Shown piece after piece: positions 51,176-60,250 of a stretch of 64,000 nucleotides of DNA. The notes below the pieces were generated by a model. That model was not told the origin of the DNA. It ran no database searches and saw only the letters and a program-made list of their open reading frames with translations. The translations under genes were made by a program, and so were the position numbers. Each line of letters begins with the position of its first letter. The first letter of the stretch is position 1. The stretch is from the NCBI RefSeq assembly GCF_001434465.1, contig NZ_AZGE01000001.1:62001-126000 (forward strand), given 5' to 3'. The stretch is from Limosilactobacillus oris DSM 4864. GTDB lineage: Bacteria > Bacillota > Bacilli > Lactobacillales > Lactobacillaceae.

Positions 51176-52045
51176 TCAGAATTGCTTTTTTGGCCAAATC
51201 TTAACTAACTCTTTCATCAACGGTGTAACCGTTCTTCGCTGATCTTTTAAATAGGCAGCGTAAAAGGTGATGGTTGCTGAGTCATCAGTAATCGGCAGGG
51301 AAACACTGTCAGTGGTGTCGTAAGTACCATCCGGCTCAGTGATATTAGTCGTGAAAAAGGGAAAGTTGGTGTACTTGGTTAATTCAGTCAGGGCATCGTA
51401 CTCGCTTTGATACAAGAACTTAGCGTCGGGAATATTATCTTGAATAACCTCTTTCCATGGTCCAATGTCAGAAAGAACAACAAAGCTTAATCCGGCCAGT
51501 TCCTTAAAAGTAACCTGCTGCTGGTTAGCTAGGTACATAAATTGATCCAAATTGGCAAAGAGATGTTCCTGGCCAATGTACCGTGACTCAATCAAATCAG
51601 TTTGAATTTCCTGATTGGTAATCACGAATGTATATTGATGGTCTAACAGACTTTCAGCAGCCTGAGCTTCTGGTAAGAGGTCTGATGCTACTTGATAATC
51701 AAGAGCAGACTGTTCATGCAGTCGCTCTAACAAAATCGATGGCCCAGGTGCCACGCTTGCAACTTTGAGGACCTGTTGACTTTGGGCGTAGTTTTTGATT
51801 TCAGTGATAAATTGCTGGTTAGCTTGGAGGAGCGCATTGGCTTTTTCAGCAGCTAACTCGCCCGTCTTAGTCAGACTAATTCTGTTAGGCTGCCGATCAA
51901 ATAGCTGTACTCCCAACTCATCTTCTAATTTTTGCATCCCCCGCGTAACAGTTGGTTGAGTGACATTCAACTCAGCCGCTGTTTTCGCGAGGGTTTTGTA
52001 TTTGGCAAACGTGACAAGTTCTTCTAATAGGTAATTATCAATCAC
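51176..52045 (-). CDS. LysR-family regulator (second of a tandem pair)
   Basis: 289 residues. HTH: AKYKTLAKTAAELNVTQPTV, then TRGMQKLEDELG. It starts 4 bp inside the end of the upstream lysR gene. Its N terminus resembles the partial LysR at position 1-80. Probable joint regulator of the divergent SDR-flavodoxin genes. Confidence 0.88.
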   Translation of the reverse strand: MIDNYLLEELVTFAKYKTLAKTAAELNVTQPTVTRGMQKLEDELGVQLFDRQPNRISLTKTGELAAEKANALLQANQQFITEIKNYAQSQQVLKVASVAPGPSILLERLHEQSALDYQVASDLLPEAQAAESLLDHQYTFVITNQEIQTDLIESRYIGQEHLFANLDQFMYLANQQQVTFKELAGLSFVVLSDIGPWKEVIQDNIPDAKFLYQSEYDALTELTKYTNFPFFTTNITEPDGTYDTTDSVSLPITDDSATITFYAAYLKDQRRTVTPLMKELVKIWPKKQF

Positions 52046-52929
52046 TGATTATTCCCTCCATTCCTTACCTGTTTGTTAACTTCTTCAATGAAGGCATTGC
52101 CGAGCCGCGTCAGTTGATGATCCTTCCGCCAAATTAAGGTTGTTTGAATTGGGTGAAGGAACTGAAGACGGCGAAAATGGATATTACCGGATTGGTAGAT
52201 CGGTTTATTAAAAGTCAACGCTAGCCCGAGTCCAGCATTAATCATCGCCCGCATATTGTAGTGCATGTCATAGGTACCAACAACCCGGTAGTCGACAACG
52301 TATTCATTCAGGTAAGAAAGCAATTGGGAGCTAGAGTCTAGCTGGTAGGGAATCAGCAGATCCTTTTCCTGCAAGTCAGCCGCAATAATCTCATTCTTTT
52401 GGTCAAATGGATGACCACTGGGGAAAGCGACGCCCCAGTAATCTTCAAACGGTAATGTCAGCGTATGGTATTCATTTAGTGGTTCATTGGTTGAAATTAC
52501 ACCAAAATCTAAGCTGCCACGATTAATTCCTTCGATAATCTGGTCCCCGTTAAGACTTTTATAGTCAATCTGGACACCATTTCCCTGGTTAATCAACTGT
52601 TTAAAGCTTGGCAATAGGTAATCATTCGCCTGATTTTCACCGGCACCAATACTTAATTCTCCAGCAAGCGTTTGGCCCTGCTGAAGATAGCTCTCTGTAT
52701 TTTGAGATAGCTTGAGAATCTCCAAAGCACGGTGATACAGAAAGTAACCATCTTCGGTCAATGAAAGCTGGCGGGGCTTACGGATAAAAAGCTGAGTACC
52801 GAGTTCTTGTTCCAGATCTTGAATCTGTCGTGACAGAGTCGATTGTGAGATATGTAAATGGTTAGCAGCCTTGGTAATCCCGTGCTGATTGACAATCTCG
52901 ACAAAGTAATTTAAAACGCGGAGTTCCAT
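52042..52929 (-). CDS. LysR-family regulator (first of a tandem pair)
   Basis: 295 residues. HTH: VNQHGITKAANHLHISQSTL, followed by SRQIQDLEQELG; effector domain begins LAGELSIGAGEN. Divergent from the SDR at 53094 across 164 bp that contain separated TACAAC (52966) and GTTGTA (53022) half-sites. Confidence 0.9.
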   Translation of the reverse strand: MELRVLNYFVEIVNQHGITKAANHLHISQSTLSRQIQDLEQELGTQLFIRKPRQLSLTEDGYFLYHRALEILKLSQNTESYLQQGQTLAGELSIGAGENQANDYLLPSFKQLINQGNGVQIDYKSLNGDQIIEGINRGSLDFGVISTNEPLNEYHTLTLPFEDYWGVAFPSGHPFDQKNEIIAADLQEKDLLIPYQLDSSSQLLSYLNEYVVDYRVVGTYDMHYNMRAMINAGLGLALTFNKPIYQSGNIHFRRLQFLHPIQTTLIWRKDHQLTRLGNAFIEEVNKQVRNGGNNQ

Positions 52930-53093
52930 TCGTGGACACCTCTTTAGTAAGTTATTCCTTAATTATACAACGTTTATTTTTATAAATCGCTTTTAGTCAT
53001 GCATTTCCATCTTTAATAACTGTTGTACATCTGAAATGATAGCTAATAGAATAAAATCATCAACAGAAATAATAACAAGAAAGGTTGGATATC

Positions 53094-53834
53094 ATGACTG
53101 ATTTATCAAATAAAGTAGTTGTAATTATGGGGGCTTCTTCAGGGATTGGCGCCGCAACCGCTCGCCAGCTAGCTAAAGATGGGGCTAAGCTGGTTATTAC
53201 TGCTCGTCGGCTAGATCGTCTCAACGAAATTGCTAGTGAATTTCCGGAAGGGCAGGTCATTCCAGTTAAAGCTGATGTTACCAATTTTAAGGAAGTTCAA
53301 ACTGCTATTAATATGGCAGTAGAGAAGTTTGGAAGAATTGATGTGCTCTACAATAACGCTGGAATTATGCCATTATCCCCATTAAGTGATGGGCATCGTG
53401 ACGAATGGCAAAACATGGTTAACATTAATATTATGGGACCATTGAACGGAATTGCTGCCGCGTTGCCAATTATGAAGAAGCAGGGTCAAGGTCATATTAT
53501 CACCACTGATTCCGTTGCCGGACACATGGTTGCTCCTGATATGGCAGTCTATTCAGGAACTAAGTACGCTACCCGGATTATTATGGATGGTTTACGAATG
53601 GAAGAAGCTCAAAATCATATTAAAACCACAATCATTACACCAGGGGCAACCCAAAGTGAACTAACCAGCCACATCAGCGATCCAGAAACAAGGAAGGTTA
53701 ATACTGATTATTGGTCAAATGTTGACGGTTTAACTGCTGATCAGATTGCTCAAGCGGTTGAATTTGCAATTGCCACGAAGGATAACATGTCCGTTTCCGA
53801 GATGATCGTTCGGCCAACACTGCAATCAATGTAA
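53094..53834 (+). CDS. Short-chain dehydrogenase/reductase (SDR)
   Basis: 246 residues from ATG 53094 (AAAGG upstream; TTG 53085 overlaps the RBS). Cofactor loop MGASSGIG, NNAG, and catalytic YSGTK with an upstream TTDSVAGH Ser. Same family and C-terminal RPTLQSM as the copy at 2839. Followed 18 bp later by a flavodoxin. Confidence 0.9.
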   Translation: MTDLSNKVVVIMGASSGIGAATARQLAKDGAKLVITARRLDRLNEIASEFPEGQVIPVKADVTNFKEVQTAINMAVEKFGRIDVLYNNAGIMPLSPLSDGHRDEWQNMVNINIMGPLNGIAAALPIMKKQGQGHIITTDSVAGHMVAPDMAVYSGTKYATRIIMDGLRMEEAQNHIKTTIITPGATQSELTSHISDPETRKVNTDYWSNVDGLTADQIAQAVEFAIATKDNMSVSEMIVRPTLQSM

Positions 53835-53852
53835 AAGAAAGGGGGATCACCA

Positions 53853-54329
53853 ATGACAGACAAACTAATTATTTACTATTCTAGTACGGGCTATAACCAA
53901 CGTGTAGCTAACCTGATTGCTCAAAAGACTGGTGCTGATATATTTGAAGTTCAGCCAGTTAAAGAATACGATAAAAATATGTGGGCAGCTTGGGATGTCG
54001 CTAAAAAGGAACGTGAGGATAATAATTTGCCAGCACTCAAAACTGGCTATCCTGACATGAGCAAATATAAGCAGGTCTTCCTTGGTGGTCCCAGCTGGGG
54101 ATTCACAGTTTCTAATCCTTTACAATCGTTCCTGAAGATGGCTAACTTTGCAGGGAACGATGTTTATCCTTGGGTAACCTATTATGATCACGATGAACAA
54201 TATTTAGCTGATCTGAAAAGGCAGCTTCACAATGGCCAAGTTCATGACTTACTGGAACTAACTATGGGTACTTTGAACAACCAGAATCAATTGGAACAAA
54301 CGATTGATCATTGGTTAACACAAATTTAA
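53853..54329 (+). CDS. Flavodoxin-like protein (cytoplasmic)
   Basis: 158 residues. FMN loop in IIYYSSTGYNQRVANLIA; GGPSWGFTVSNP and TYYDHDEQ are the flavin loops. No signal peptide. Operon with the SDR, under the probable control of the LysR pair. Confidence 0.87.
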   Translation: MTDKLIIYYSSTGYNQRVANLIAQKTGADIFEVQPVKEYDKNMWAAWDVAKKEREDNNLPALKTGYPDMSKYKQVFLGGPSWGFTVSNPLQSFLKMANFAGNDVYPWVTYYDHDEQYLADLKRQLHNGQVHDLLELTMGTLNNQNQLEQTIDHWLTQI

Positions 54330-54361
54330 ATTAATATTTCAAACACGTTAAGAGCTAGATA

Positions 54362-54400
54362 AAACAGGCAGGCCGTAAGATAGGTGCTGCCTGTTTTTTA
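54362..54400 (+). terminator. Terminator after SDR-flavodoxin
   Basis: AAACAGGCAG pairs with CTGCCTGTTT and is followed by TTTT. Confidence 0.85.
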
Positions 54401-54508
54401 AGTTACTATGACTTTAGAGCATAATCGCTCTTGCAATATAACTGTTTTACATCATCACCACTGCCACCTAAAATAATCACAGTTATCAAATTAAAGGTGG
54501 TCTGTGAA

Positions 54509-55858
54509 ATGAGAATCGGTTTACGAAAGAAGTTAGTCTTGTTAATCGCGTTAATGAGTTACCTGCTAACCGCACTGGATAATTCGCTAGTCCTGACGAG
54601 TCTTACCAGGATTCAAGCTGACTTACACCTAAGTCAAATTTCACTATCCTGGATTCAGGATGCGTATGGTCTGGCCTTTGGGAGCTTTATCCTGCTTAGC
54701 GGGCGCTTGGGTGATATGTATGGGCGAAAATTAATGATGGAGATTGCCCTAGCTTTGTTTGCGGTTAGTTCATTGGTAACCGCAATTTCAACTGCTGCCG
54801 CAATGACGATTGCCTCACGCTTTGTTCAGGGGATGGGCGCTGCTATTTTAGCACCAACTTCACTGGCCTTATTGGTCGACTACTTTACAGAACCGATGCT
54901 TTCTAAGGCAATTGCTTGGTACAGTTCAATCGCGGGCCTGGGGATGAGTATTGGCTTGATCCTTGGTGGAATCTTGACATCCTACCTCAACTGGCGGGTT
55001 GGTTTCTATCTCAATGCTGCCGTTGCGCTCGGCTTATTCATTCTCTCGGTTAAAACGTTAGAGCAGAAGCAAGCGGCACAAGCTGATAGCCGGATTGATA
55101 CTCTAGGGAGTCTGGCATCTGTTATCGGCAGTGGGTTGCTTGTTTACGCTGTCAACGGTGCTCGCCAAATGGCACCATTCATGATTGCCGCATTAGTAAT
55201 CCTTGCCGGTCTATTTGTTATTGAAAAGCGAGTTGATAATCCAGTCCTGCCATTAAAGCTGATTGCTAACCGCGGACGGCTGCTAGCGGACTTGTCCCGA
55301 GCTTTCTTGGTCGCCGCTGCAATGGGCTTTTACTTTTTTGATTCAGAATTTTTGCAAGAGGTTTTACACTATTCGCCGTTGCTGACAGGATTGGCTTATT
55401 TACCAATGACAATTACGCTCTTTGTCGTCGCCATTCTGGTACCACGGATGGTCGAAAAACTAGATAATCAGGTCGTTCTCCTATCTGGAAGTGGCGCAAT
55501 TATGTTAGCATTTGTTTGGGCAGTATTTGTTAATGGTAATAACTATTTGACAATTTTACTGGTTCCTGAATTGCTATTAGGGGTTGGTCAGGGACTAGCC
55601 TTAGCACCCCAAACAAACTTGGCAATCAATGGCGTGAAGCCACAAGAATCAGGAGCCGCATCCGGAATCCTTAACATGTTCCACCAACTCGGCGGAGTTC
55701 TTGGGATCGCCGTAATGGTTCAAATGGGAATTAAACTCGGCAATGGTCAGAATTTTGCAGGCCAATTCCATCTGGCAATGATTGCTGGCCTGGTAATCGC
55801 AGTCTTACTAGTTTTAATGAGCATCCTGATCTACTTTAATCATGAAGGGAGGAAATAA
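54509..55858 (+). CDS. MFS drug-type efflux transporter, DHA2/EmrB-like
   Basis: 449 residues from ATG 54509 (AAAGGTGG upstream); a longer frame from 54431 has no RBS. LTALDNSLVLTSLTRIQADL and SGRLGDMYGRK (motif A) define the class. Paralogous in layout to the MFS at 202. The lysR pseudogene begins 2 bp after its stop. Confidence 0.88.
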   Translation: MRIGLRKKLVLLIALMSYLLTALDNSLVLTSLTRIQADLHLSQISLSWIQDAYGLAFGSFILLSGRLGDMYGRKLMMEIALALFAVSSLVTAISTAAAMTIASRFVQGMGAAILAPTSLALLVDYFTEPMLSKAIAWYSSIAGLGMSIGLILGGILTSYLNWRVGFYLNAAVALGLFILSVKTLEQKQAAQADSRIDTLGSLASVIGSGLLVYAVNGARQMAPFMIAALVILAGLFVIEKRVDNPVLPLKLIANRGRLLADLSRAFLVAAAMGFYFFDSEFLQEVLHYSPLLTGLAYLPMTITLFVVAILVPRMVEKLDNQVVLLSGSGAIMLAFVWAVFVNGNNYLTILLVPELLLGVGQGLALAPQTNLAINGVKPQESGAASGILNMFHQLGGVLGIAVMVQMGIKLGNGQNFAGQFHLAMIAGLVIAVLLVLMSILIYFNHEGRK

Positions 55859-55859
55859 C

Positions 55860-56735
55860 GTGGAATTACGAGTCTTAATGTACTTTGTCACGGTTGTCCA
55901 GGAGGGGAATATCTCAAAGGCAGCTAATGTCCTTCACCTTTCCCAATCCACCTTATCCCGCCAAATTCAAAATTTAGAGGAAGAGCTCGGTTCGATCTTA
56001 TTAGAACGCGACCAGAAACCAATCGGCCTAACCGATAATGGGAAGTTTCTTTACTCCCGGGCCCAAGAGATGCTTCAAATTGCGAATAACACCACCGAGA
56101 TTATCAAATCAAATGAGTTGGTAACCGGTGAGTTAGAGATTGGCGTTGGGGAGGACCGGATGCAAGAGCTAGTTGCGGAAACTTTTGGTACGCTCGTTCG
56201 GCGTTATCCCAAGATTAAAGTTAACCTGCATAACGTTGCTAGCGATTTAATTCCGCGTGAAATTAACCGGGGCATTTTGGATTTTGGCTTTGTCAGTAAT
56301 CAAACTAACCTTGCTGACTTCCACCAATTACCCATTAACTACCAAGACCGGTGGGGGATCTTAATGAAGAAGGAGAACCCACTGAAGGTTAATGGGACGA
56401 TTACCCCGACTGATCTAGCTAACCAGCGAATCATCTTAGCAAGGCAAAATGGGTTAATTAGGGGCTTTAAGGAGTAGTTAGGCAATGTTGTCAAACAAGT
56501 CCGGTTTGTTGGTACTTATGATATGACGGTTAGCATGCACTCGCTAGTTCGTAACGGGGTTGGCATGGCGGTTACTTTTGATCGTGACACATACCACCAA
56601 GAAAGTTCAGAGTTTACTTTTATTCCTTTGAACGACTTTACTACTGCGCCGGTAAAGCTGATTTGGAAGAAAGACCGTCCGCAGTCACAGCTGGAGCAAC
56701 TCTTTATCAGTGAATTTCAACATGTTAAACCATAG
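55860..56735 (+). pseudogene. LysR-family regulator with one nonsense codon
   Basis: GTG 55860 behind GGGAGG. HTH: VQEGNISKAANVLHLSQSTL. The frame stops at TAG 56475-56477 (codon 206) in GFKE-stop-LGNVV, then continues in the same frame through VRFVGTYDMTVSMHSLVRNG to a normal end at 56735. A single Trp-to-stop change (TGG to TAG) would explain it. The truncated product keeps the DNA-binding domain. Confidence 0.88.
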
Positions 56736-56840
56736 TATACATTGAACGTATGCTTCTATACTAATCAAGTAATTTTCAATTCGTTGCCTGGTAGTTATGA
56801 TATAGACAATCACAAAAGCAACCGAAAGGAAGTTAATCTA

Positions 56841-57722
56841 ATGTCAAACAATGTGCCAACAGTAAAGTTAAATAACGGTGTCGAAATGCCAACGCTTGGT
56901 TTTGGGGTTTTCCAAGTTCCTGACTTATCTCAAGCTGAGCAGGCAGTTACGGACGCCATTGAAACTGGTTACCGCTTAATTGATACCGCTACTGCATACC
57001 AAAATGAAGAAGCAGTTGGTAAGGCCATTAAGAACAGTTCAGTTAACCGTGACGAGATTTTTGTTACTTCAAAACTGTGGGTTTCTGATTTTAACTACGA
57101 ACGTGCTAAGAAGGGAATTGATACTTCTCTGCAAAAGCTTGGCTTAGACTACATGGACCTTTACCTGCTTCACCAACCATATGGTGATACAATGGGTGCA
57201 TGGAGAGCCTTAGAAGAAGCGCAAAAAGAAGGTAAGATTCGGGCAATTGGTGTTTCTAACTTCTACGCTGACCAGTTGCAAGACTTAATGCTGACGATGC
57301 CAGTTAAGCCAGCTGTTAACCAAATCGAAGTTAACCCTTGGTACCAACAAGATGCTGAAGTTAACTTCGCCCAAAGTCAAGATGTCCGCGTTGAAGCCTG
57401 GGCACCATTTGCAGAAGGTAAGCACAACATCTTTACTAACGAAACCATTGCAGAAATTGCCGCAAAGTATGGTAAGAGCAATGGTCAAGTAATCCTGCGT
57501 TGGCTCTTACAACGTGGAATCACCGTCATTCCTAAGTCTGTTCACCAGAACCGGATGGCCGAAAATATTGATGTCTTTGACTTTGAACTTTCTGATGATG
57601 ATATGAAGAAGATGGCTAGCCTCGATAAGAACGAAAGTCAATTCTTTGATCACCGTGATCCAGTTACCATTGAACAAATCTTTGGTTCTAGCTTAAAGCA
57701 AGTCCAAAACAGTGAAAAATAA
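56841..57722 (+). CDS. Aldo/keto reductase, 2,5-diketogluconate reductase-like
   Basis: 293 residues from ATG 56841 (GAAAGGAAG upstream). Tetrad: Asp/Tyr in LIDTATAYQNEE, Lys in VTSKLW, His in YLLHQPYGD; IPKSVHQNRM binds NADP. Forms an operon with the next AKR 14 bp downstream. Confidence 0.92.
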   Translation: MSNNVPTVKLNNGVEMPTLGFGVFQVPDLSQAEQAVTDAIETGYRLIDTATAYQNEEAVGKAIKNSSVNRDEIFVTSKLWVSDFNYERAKKGIDTSLQKLGLDYMDLYLLHQPYGDTMGAWRALEEAQKEGKIRAIGVSNFYADQLQDLMLTMPVKPAVNQIEVNPWYQQDAEVNFAQSQDVRVEAWAPFAEGKHNIFTNETIAEIAAKYGKSNGQVILRWLLQRGITVIPKSVHQNRMAENIDVFDFELSDDDMKKMASLDKNESQFFDHRDPVTIEQIFGSSLKQVQNSEK

Positions 57723-57736
57723 GGAGGATCTTAATC

Positions 57737-58600
57737 ATGGCTAATATTCCAACATTTAAACTCAACGACGGTAATGAAATTCCTTCATTTGGTTTTGGAA
57801 CTTTCCAAATCCCAGCTGATGGCACGACCTACCAAGCAGTCAAGGATGCTTTAGCTGCTGGTTACCGGCATATTGATACTGCAACAGCCTACTTTAACGA
57901 ACAAGAAGTCGGTAAGGCAATTAAGGATAGTGGTATTCCTCGTGATCAAATCTGGGTAACTTCTAAGCTTTGGCTCCAAGACTACGCTTATGAAGATGCT
58001 AAGAAGGCAATTGATCTTTCATTGAAGAAGTTGGGCTTGGACTACATGGATATGTACTTGATTCACCAACCATACGGCAAGGTCGATGAAGCCTGGAAAG
58101 CATTGGAAGAAGCACAAAAGGCTGGTAAGATTCGTTCAATCGGTGTTTCCAACATGACACCAAAGATTTGGAATAAGTTTGTTCCTAACTTTGACGTAAT
58201 GCCAGCAGTTAACCAAGTTGAATTTAACCCATACTTCCAGCAAAAAGAATTGCGGCAAATCATGGCTAAGAATGGGGTTGCCCTTGAAGCTTGGGCACCA
58301 CTAGGCCAAGGAAATGCAGATCTCTTTAAGGAACCAGTCATTACTAAGATGGCGGAAAAGTATGGTAAGGACGCTGGTCAAATTATCCTCCGCTTTGAAC
58401 ATCAAGAAGGAGTAACGGTCTTTCCAAAGTCAGTTCATGAAGCACGGATCAAGAGCAACATGGAAATCTTTGACTTTGAATTGAACTCCGCCGAAATGGA
58501 TCAAATGCGGGCCCTCGATAAGGGCAAGGGAATGCACGATCCAGATGCACCGGGCGTTGAAGAAATGCTCAGTCAATATGATGTGCACGCTAATGATTAA
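57737..58600 (+). CDS. Aldo/keto reductase, 2,5-diketogluconate reductase-like (second copy)
   Basis: 287 residues, AAGGAGG before ATG. HIDTATAYFNEQ, VTSKLWLQ, YLIHQPYGK and FPKSVHEARI repeat the tetrad and cofactor motifs. Tandem duplicate of the preceding gene, diverged. Confidence 0.92.
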   Translation: MANIPTFKLNDGNEIPSFGFGTFQIPADGTTYQAVKDALAAGYRHIDTATAYFNEQEVGKAIKDSGIPRDQIWVTSKLWLQDYAYEDAKKAIDLSLKKLGLDYMDMYLIHQPYGKVDEAWKALEEAQKAGKIRSIGVSNMTPKIWNKFVPNFDVMPAVNQVEFNPYFQQKELRQIMAKNGVALEAWAPLGQGNADLFKEPVITKMAEKYGKDAGQIILRFEHQEGVTVFPKSVHEARIKSNMEIFDFELNSAEMDQMRALDKGKGMHDPDAPGVEEMLSQYDVHAND

Positions 58601-58715
58601 AATTGAATATTGATAAGTTGAGGCCTGGGCGGAGCTGCTCGGGTCTTTTTAATTTACTTTCGCTTATGTTCAAAGTACAATGTAGTTACAAAGTAAGACA
58701 GGAGGGGAACAACAA

Positions 58716-58979
58716 ATGGCTAATGAGACAAAGGTAACAGCCCGCATGGACCCGGCATTAAAGAGTGAGGCAGAGATGCTCCTCAATGATATGGGGCTTA
58801 ACTTTTCCGTTTGGATTACAATGGCGACTAAGGCACTGGTTAATGAAAAAAAGATTCCATTTGAAGTAAAAGCAAGTCCTTTTTACAGCAATGAAAATAT
58901 GAAAACCCTGGAAGAACGCTTTAAAAAATATAAAAAAGGGGCTGCAACCTCCAGTCATAACTTGCTGGAGGATAAGTAA
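58716..58979 (+). CDS. RelB/DinJ-family antitoxin
   Basis: 87 residues. The ribbon-helix-helix N terminus KVTARMDPALKSEAEMLL and NFSVWITMATKAL are typical of DinJ/RelB. The basic C-terminal tail would wrap the toxin. AGGAGGGG before ATG; the stop and the toxin's ATG overlap (TAATG). AAAGTA repeats upstream may be the operator. Confidence 0.88.
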   Translation: MANETKVTARMDPALKSEAEMLLNDMGLNFSVWITMATKALVNEKKIPFEVKASPFYSNENMKTLEERFKKYKKGAATSSHNLLEDK

Positions 58980-59254
58980 TGACTGTCAAATGGGGTGACG
59001 AAGCCTGGGCTGAGTATGTTAACTGGCAAAGAGAAGACAAAAAGACGTTGAAACGGATTAATAAGCTAATTAAGTCGATTCAACGCGATGGTTTATTTGA
59101 AGGATTAGGAAAACCAGAGCCGCTGAAAGGAAATTTGGCAGGACTATGGTCACGCCGAATTAACGACGTTGATCGATTGGTATATGTTCCAGAAGATAAC
59201 GGCGCCTTTACAATCATCCAATGCAAGACCCACTATCAAAACGCTAGATTTTAG
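58979..59254 (+). CDS. YoeB/Txe-family toxin (mRNA interferase)
   Basis: 91 residues. W-GDEAWAEYVNWQ, KPEPLKGNLAGLWSRRI, VDRLVY and the terminal CKTHY carry the YoeB catalytic residues (Glu, Arg, His, Tyr). Ribosome-dependent mRNA cleavage is the family activity. Pairs with the RelB/DinJ-type antitoxin. Confidence 0.88.
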   Translation: MTVKWGDEAWAEYVNWQREDKKTLKRINKLIKSIQRDGLFEGLGKPEPLKGNLAGLWSRRINDVDRLVYVPEDNGAFTIIQCKTHYQNARF

Positions 59255-59354
59255 CGAATAAAAAAGCCATCGGCAGCTAAGCGACGGAACCCTAGACTGA
59301 TGTTAGATATGACAATCTAGTATATAGTCTTTTTTATTATAAAGAGAACAGTTG

Positions 59355-59735
59355 TTAATCAAATTTTGCCCGGTGAATCTTCTCAAAGTGTTTCCCGGTA
59401 TATATTTCCGCATCACTATGCTTGATCGCCCAAGCGGAAATCGTATTAAGTACTGGAATTAGGCTTTCACCTTCCGCCGTCAAAGAATATTCAACCCGAA
59501 TCGGCATTTCATTATATTGACGACGGTTGATGATGCCAGCTTGCTGTAATTCGTGGAGACTATCCGCTAGGGCGGCGTCCGAAATATCTTCCATCTGCGC
59601 CTTTAATTCGCCGTAGCGCATTGAATTAACGTGGCCAAGAATACAGAGAATCCGCGGCTTCCACTTACCGCCAAAAATATCCAAACCATAGTCCAAAGTA
59701 CAGTAATATTCTTTTGGTATTTTTCGTTGATACAT
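59355..59735 (-). CDS. HxlR-family transcriptional regulator
   Basis: 126 residues. The signature DIFGGKWKPRILCILG is present, and a Cys lies just before it (YYCTLDYG), the position used for electrophile or redox sensing in some HxlR proteins. Divergent from the small gene at 59852. Confidence 0.88.
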   Translation of the reverse strand: MYQRKIPKEYYCTLDYGLDIFGGKWKPRILCILGHVNSMRYGELKAQMEDISDAALADSLHELQQAGIINRRQYNEMPIRVEYSLTAEGESLIPVLNTISAWAIKHSDAEIYTGKHFEKIHRAKFD

Positions 59736-59796
59736 AACTGACCTTCCTCAACAATTTTTTAGTAGCTCAATCGCTTTTGAATTCGTATTAATTTTG

Positions 59797-59826
59797 ATTG
59801 TAAACGACTACTATCAGAATTGTAAA
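59797..59826. promoter_or_regulatory. HxlR candidate sites: paired ATTGTAAA
   Basis: ATTGTAAA at 59797-59804 and 59819-59826, 22 bp (two helical turns) apart, in the 116-bp divergent promoter. Confidence 0.45.
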
Positions 59827-59851
59827 TTAATTGATCTGAGGAGGAAGTAAA

Positions 59852-60142
59852 ATGGCAGTTAAAGTATATTTGCAAGTAACAATGGTGATTCCAGAGAAGA
59901 ATCGGGCAGCGGCAGCGAAGGTCTATACAGACTATCGTGAACCGTTTCTCAAGACCATCCCCGGTGCAGAAACCAAGGATTTCTTGATTCGGGATGAGGA
60001 TGTGCAAGTGCTTCATGGCTTCGATAGTGTTGAACATGCCAAGGCATATCTAAACAGTGAGATGTTTACCCAACACGTCTTTCCCGGCCTAAAGCCAACT
60101 TGGACTGAAGATCCGGAAGTACGAATCTACACCGTAGCATAA
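59852..60142 (+). CDS. Small dimeric alpha/beta-barrel protein, ABM-like
   Basis: 96 residues. KVYLQVTMVIPEKNRAAAAK, FLKTIPGAETKDFLIRDED and VLHGFDSVEHAKAYLNSEM fit the ferredoxin-like fold of quinol/antibiotic-biosynthesis monooxygenase relatives. GAGGAGG before ATG. Divergent from and presumably regulated by HxlR; function unproven. Confidence 0.75.
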   Translation: MAVKVYLQVTMVIPEKNRAAAAKVYTDYREPFLKTIPGAETKDFLIRDEDVQVLHGFDSVEHAKAYLNSEMFTQHVFPGLKPTWTEDPEVRIYTVA

Positions 60143-60150
60143 GAAATAAC

Positions 60151-60181
60151 AGCGACAGCTTTTGAAGGCTGCCGTTTTTAT
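60151..60181 (+). terminator. Terminator
   Basis: CGACAGC/GGCTGCCG hairpin around TTTTGAA, then TTTTT. Confidence 0.65.
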
Positions 60182-60250
60182 ATTGCTTGGTAGACATCAG
60201 CAAATTTCCCGTATTTATTATCATAGAGGAATAAATACGGGGTGGGCGAG

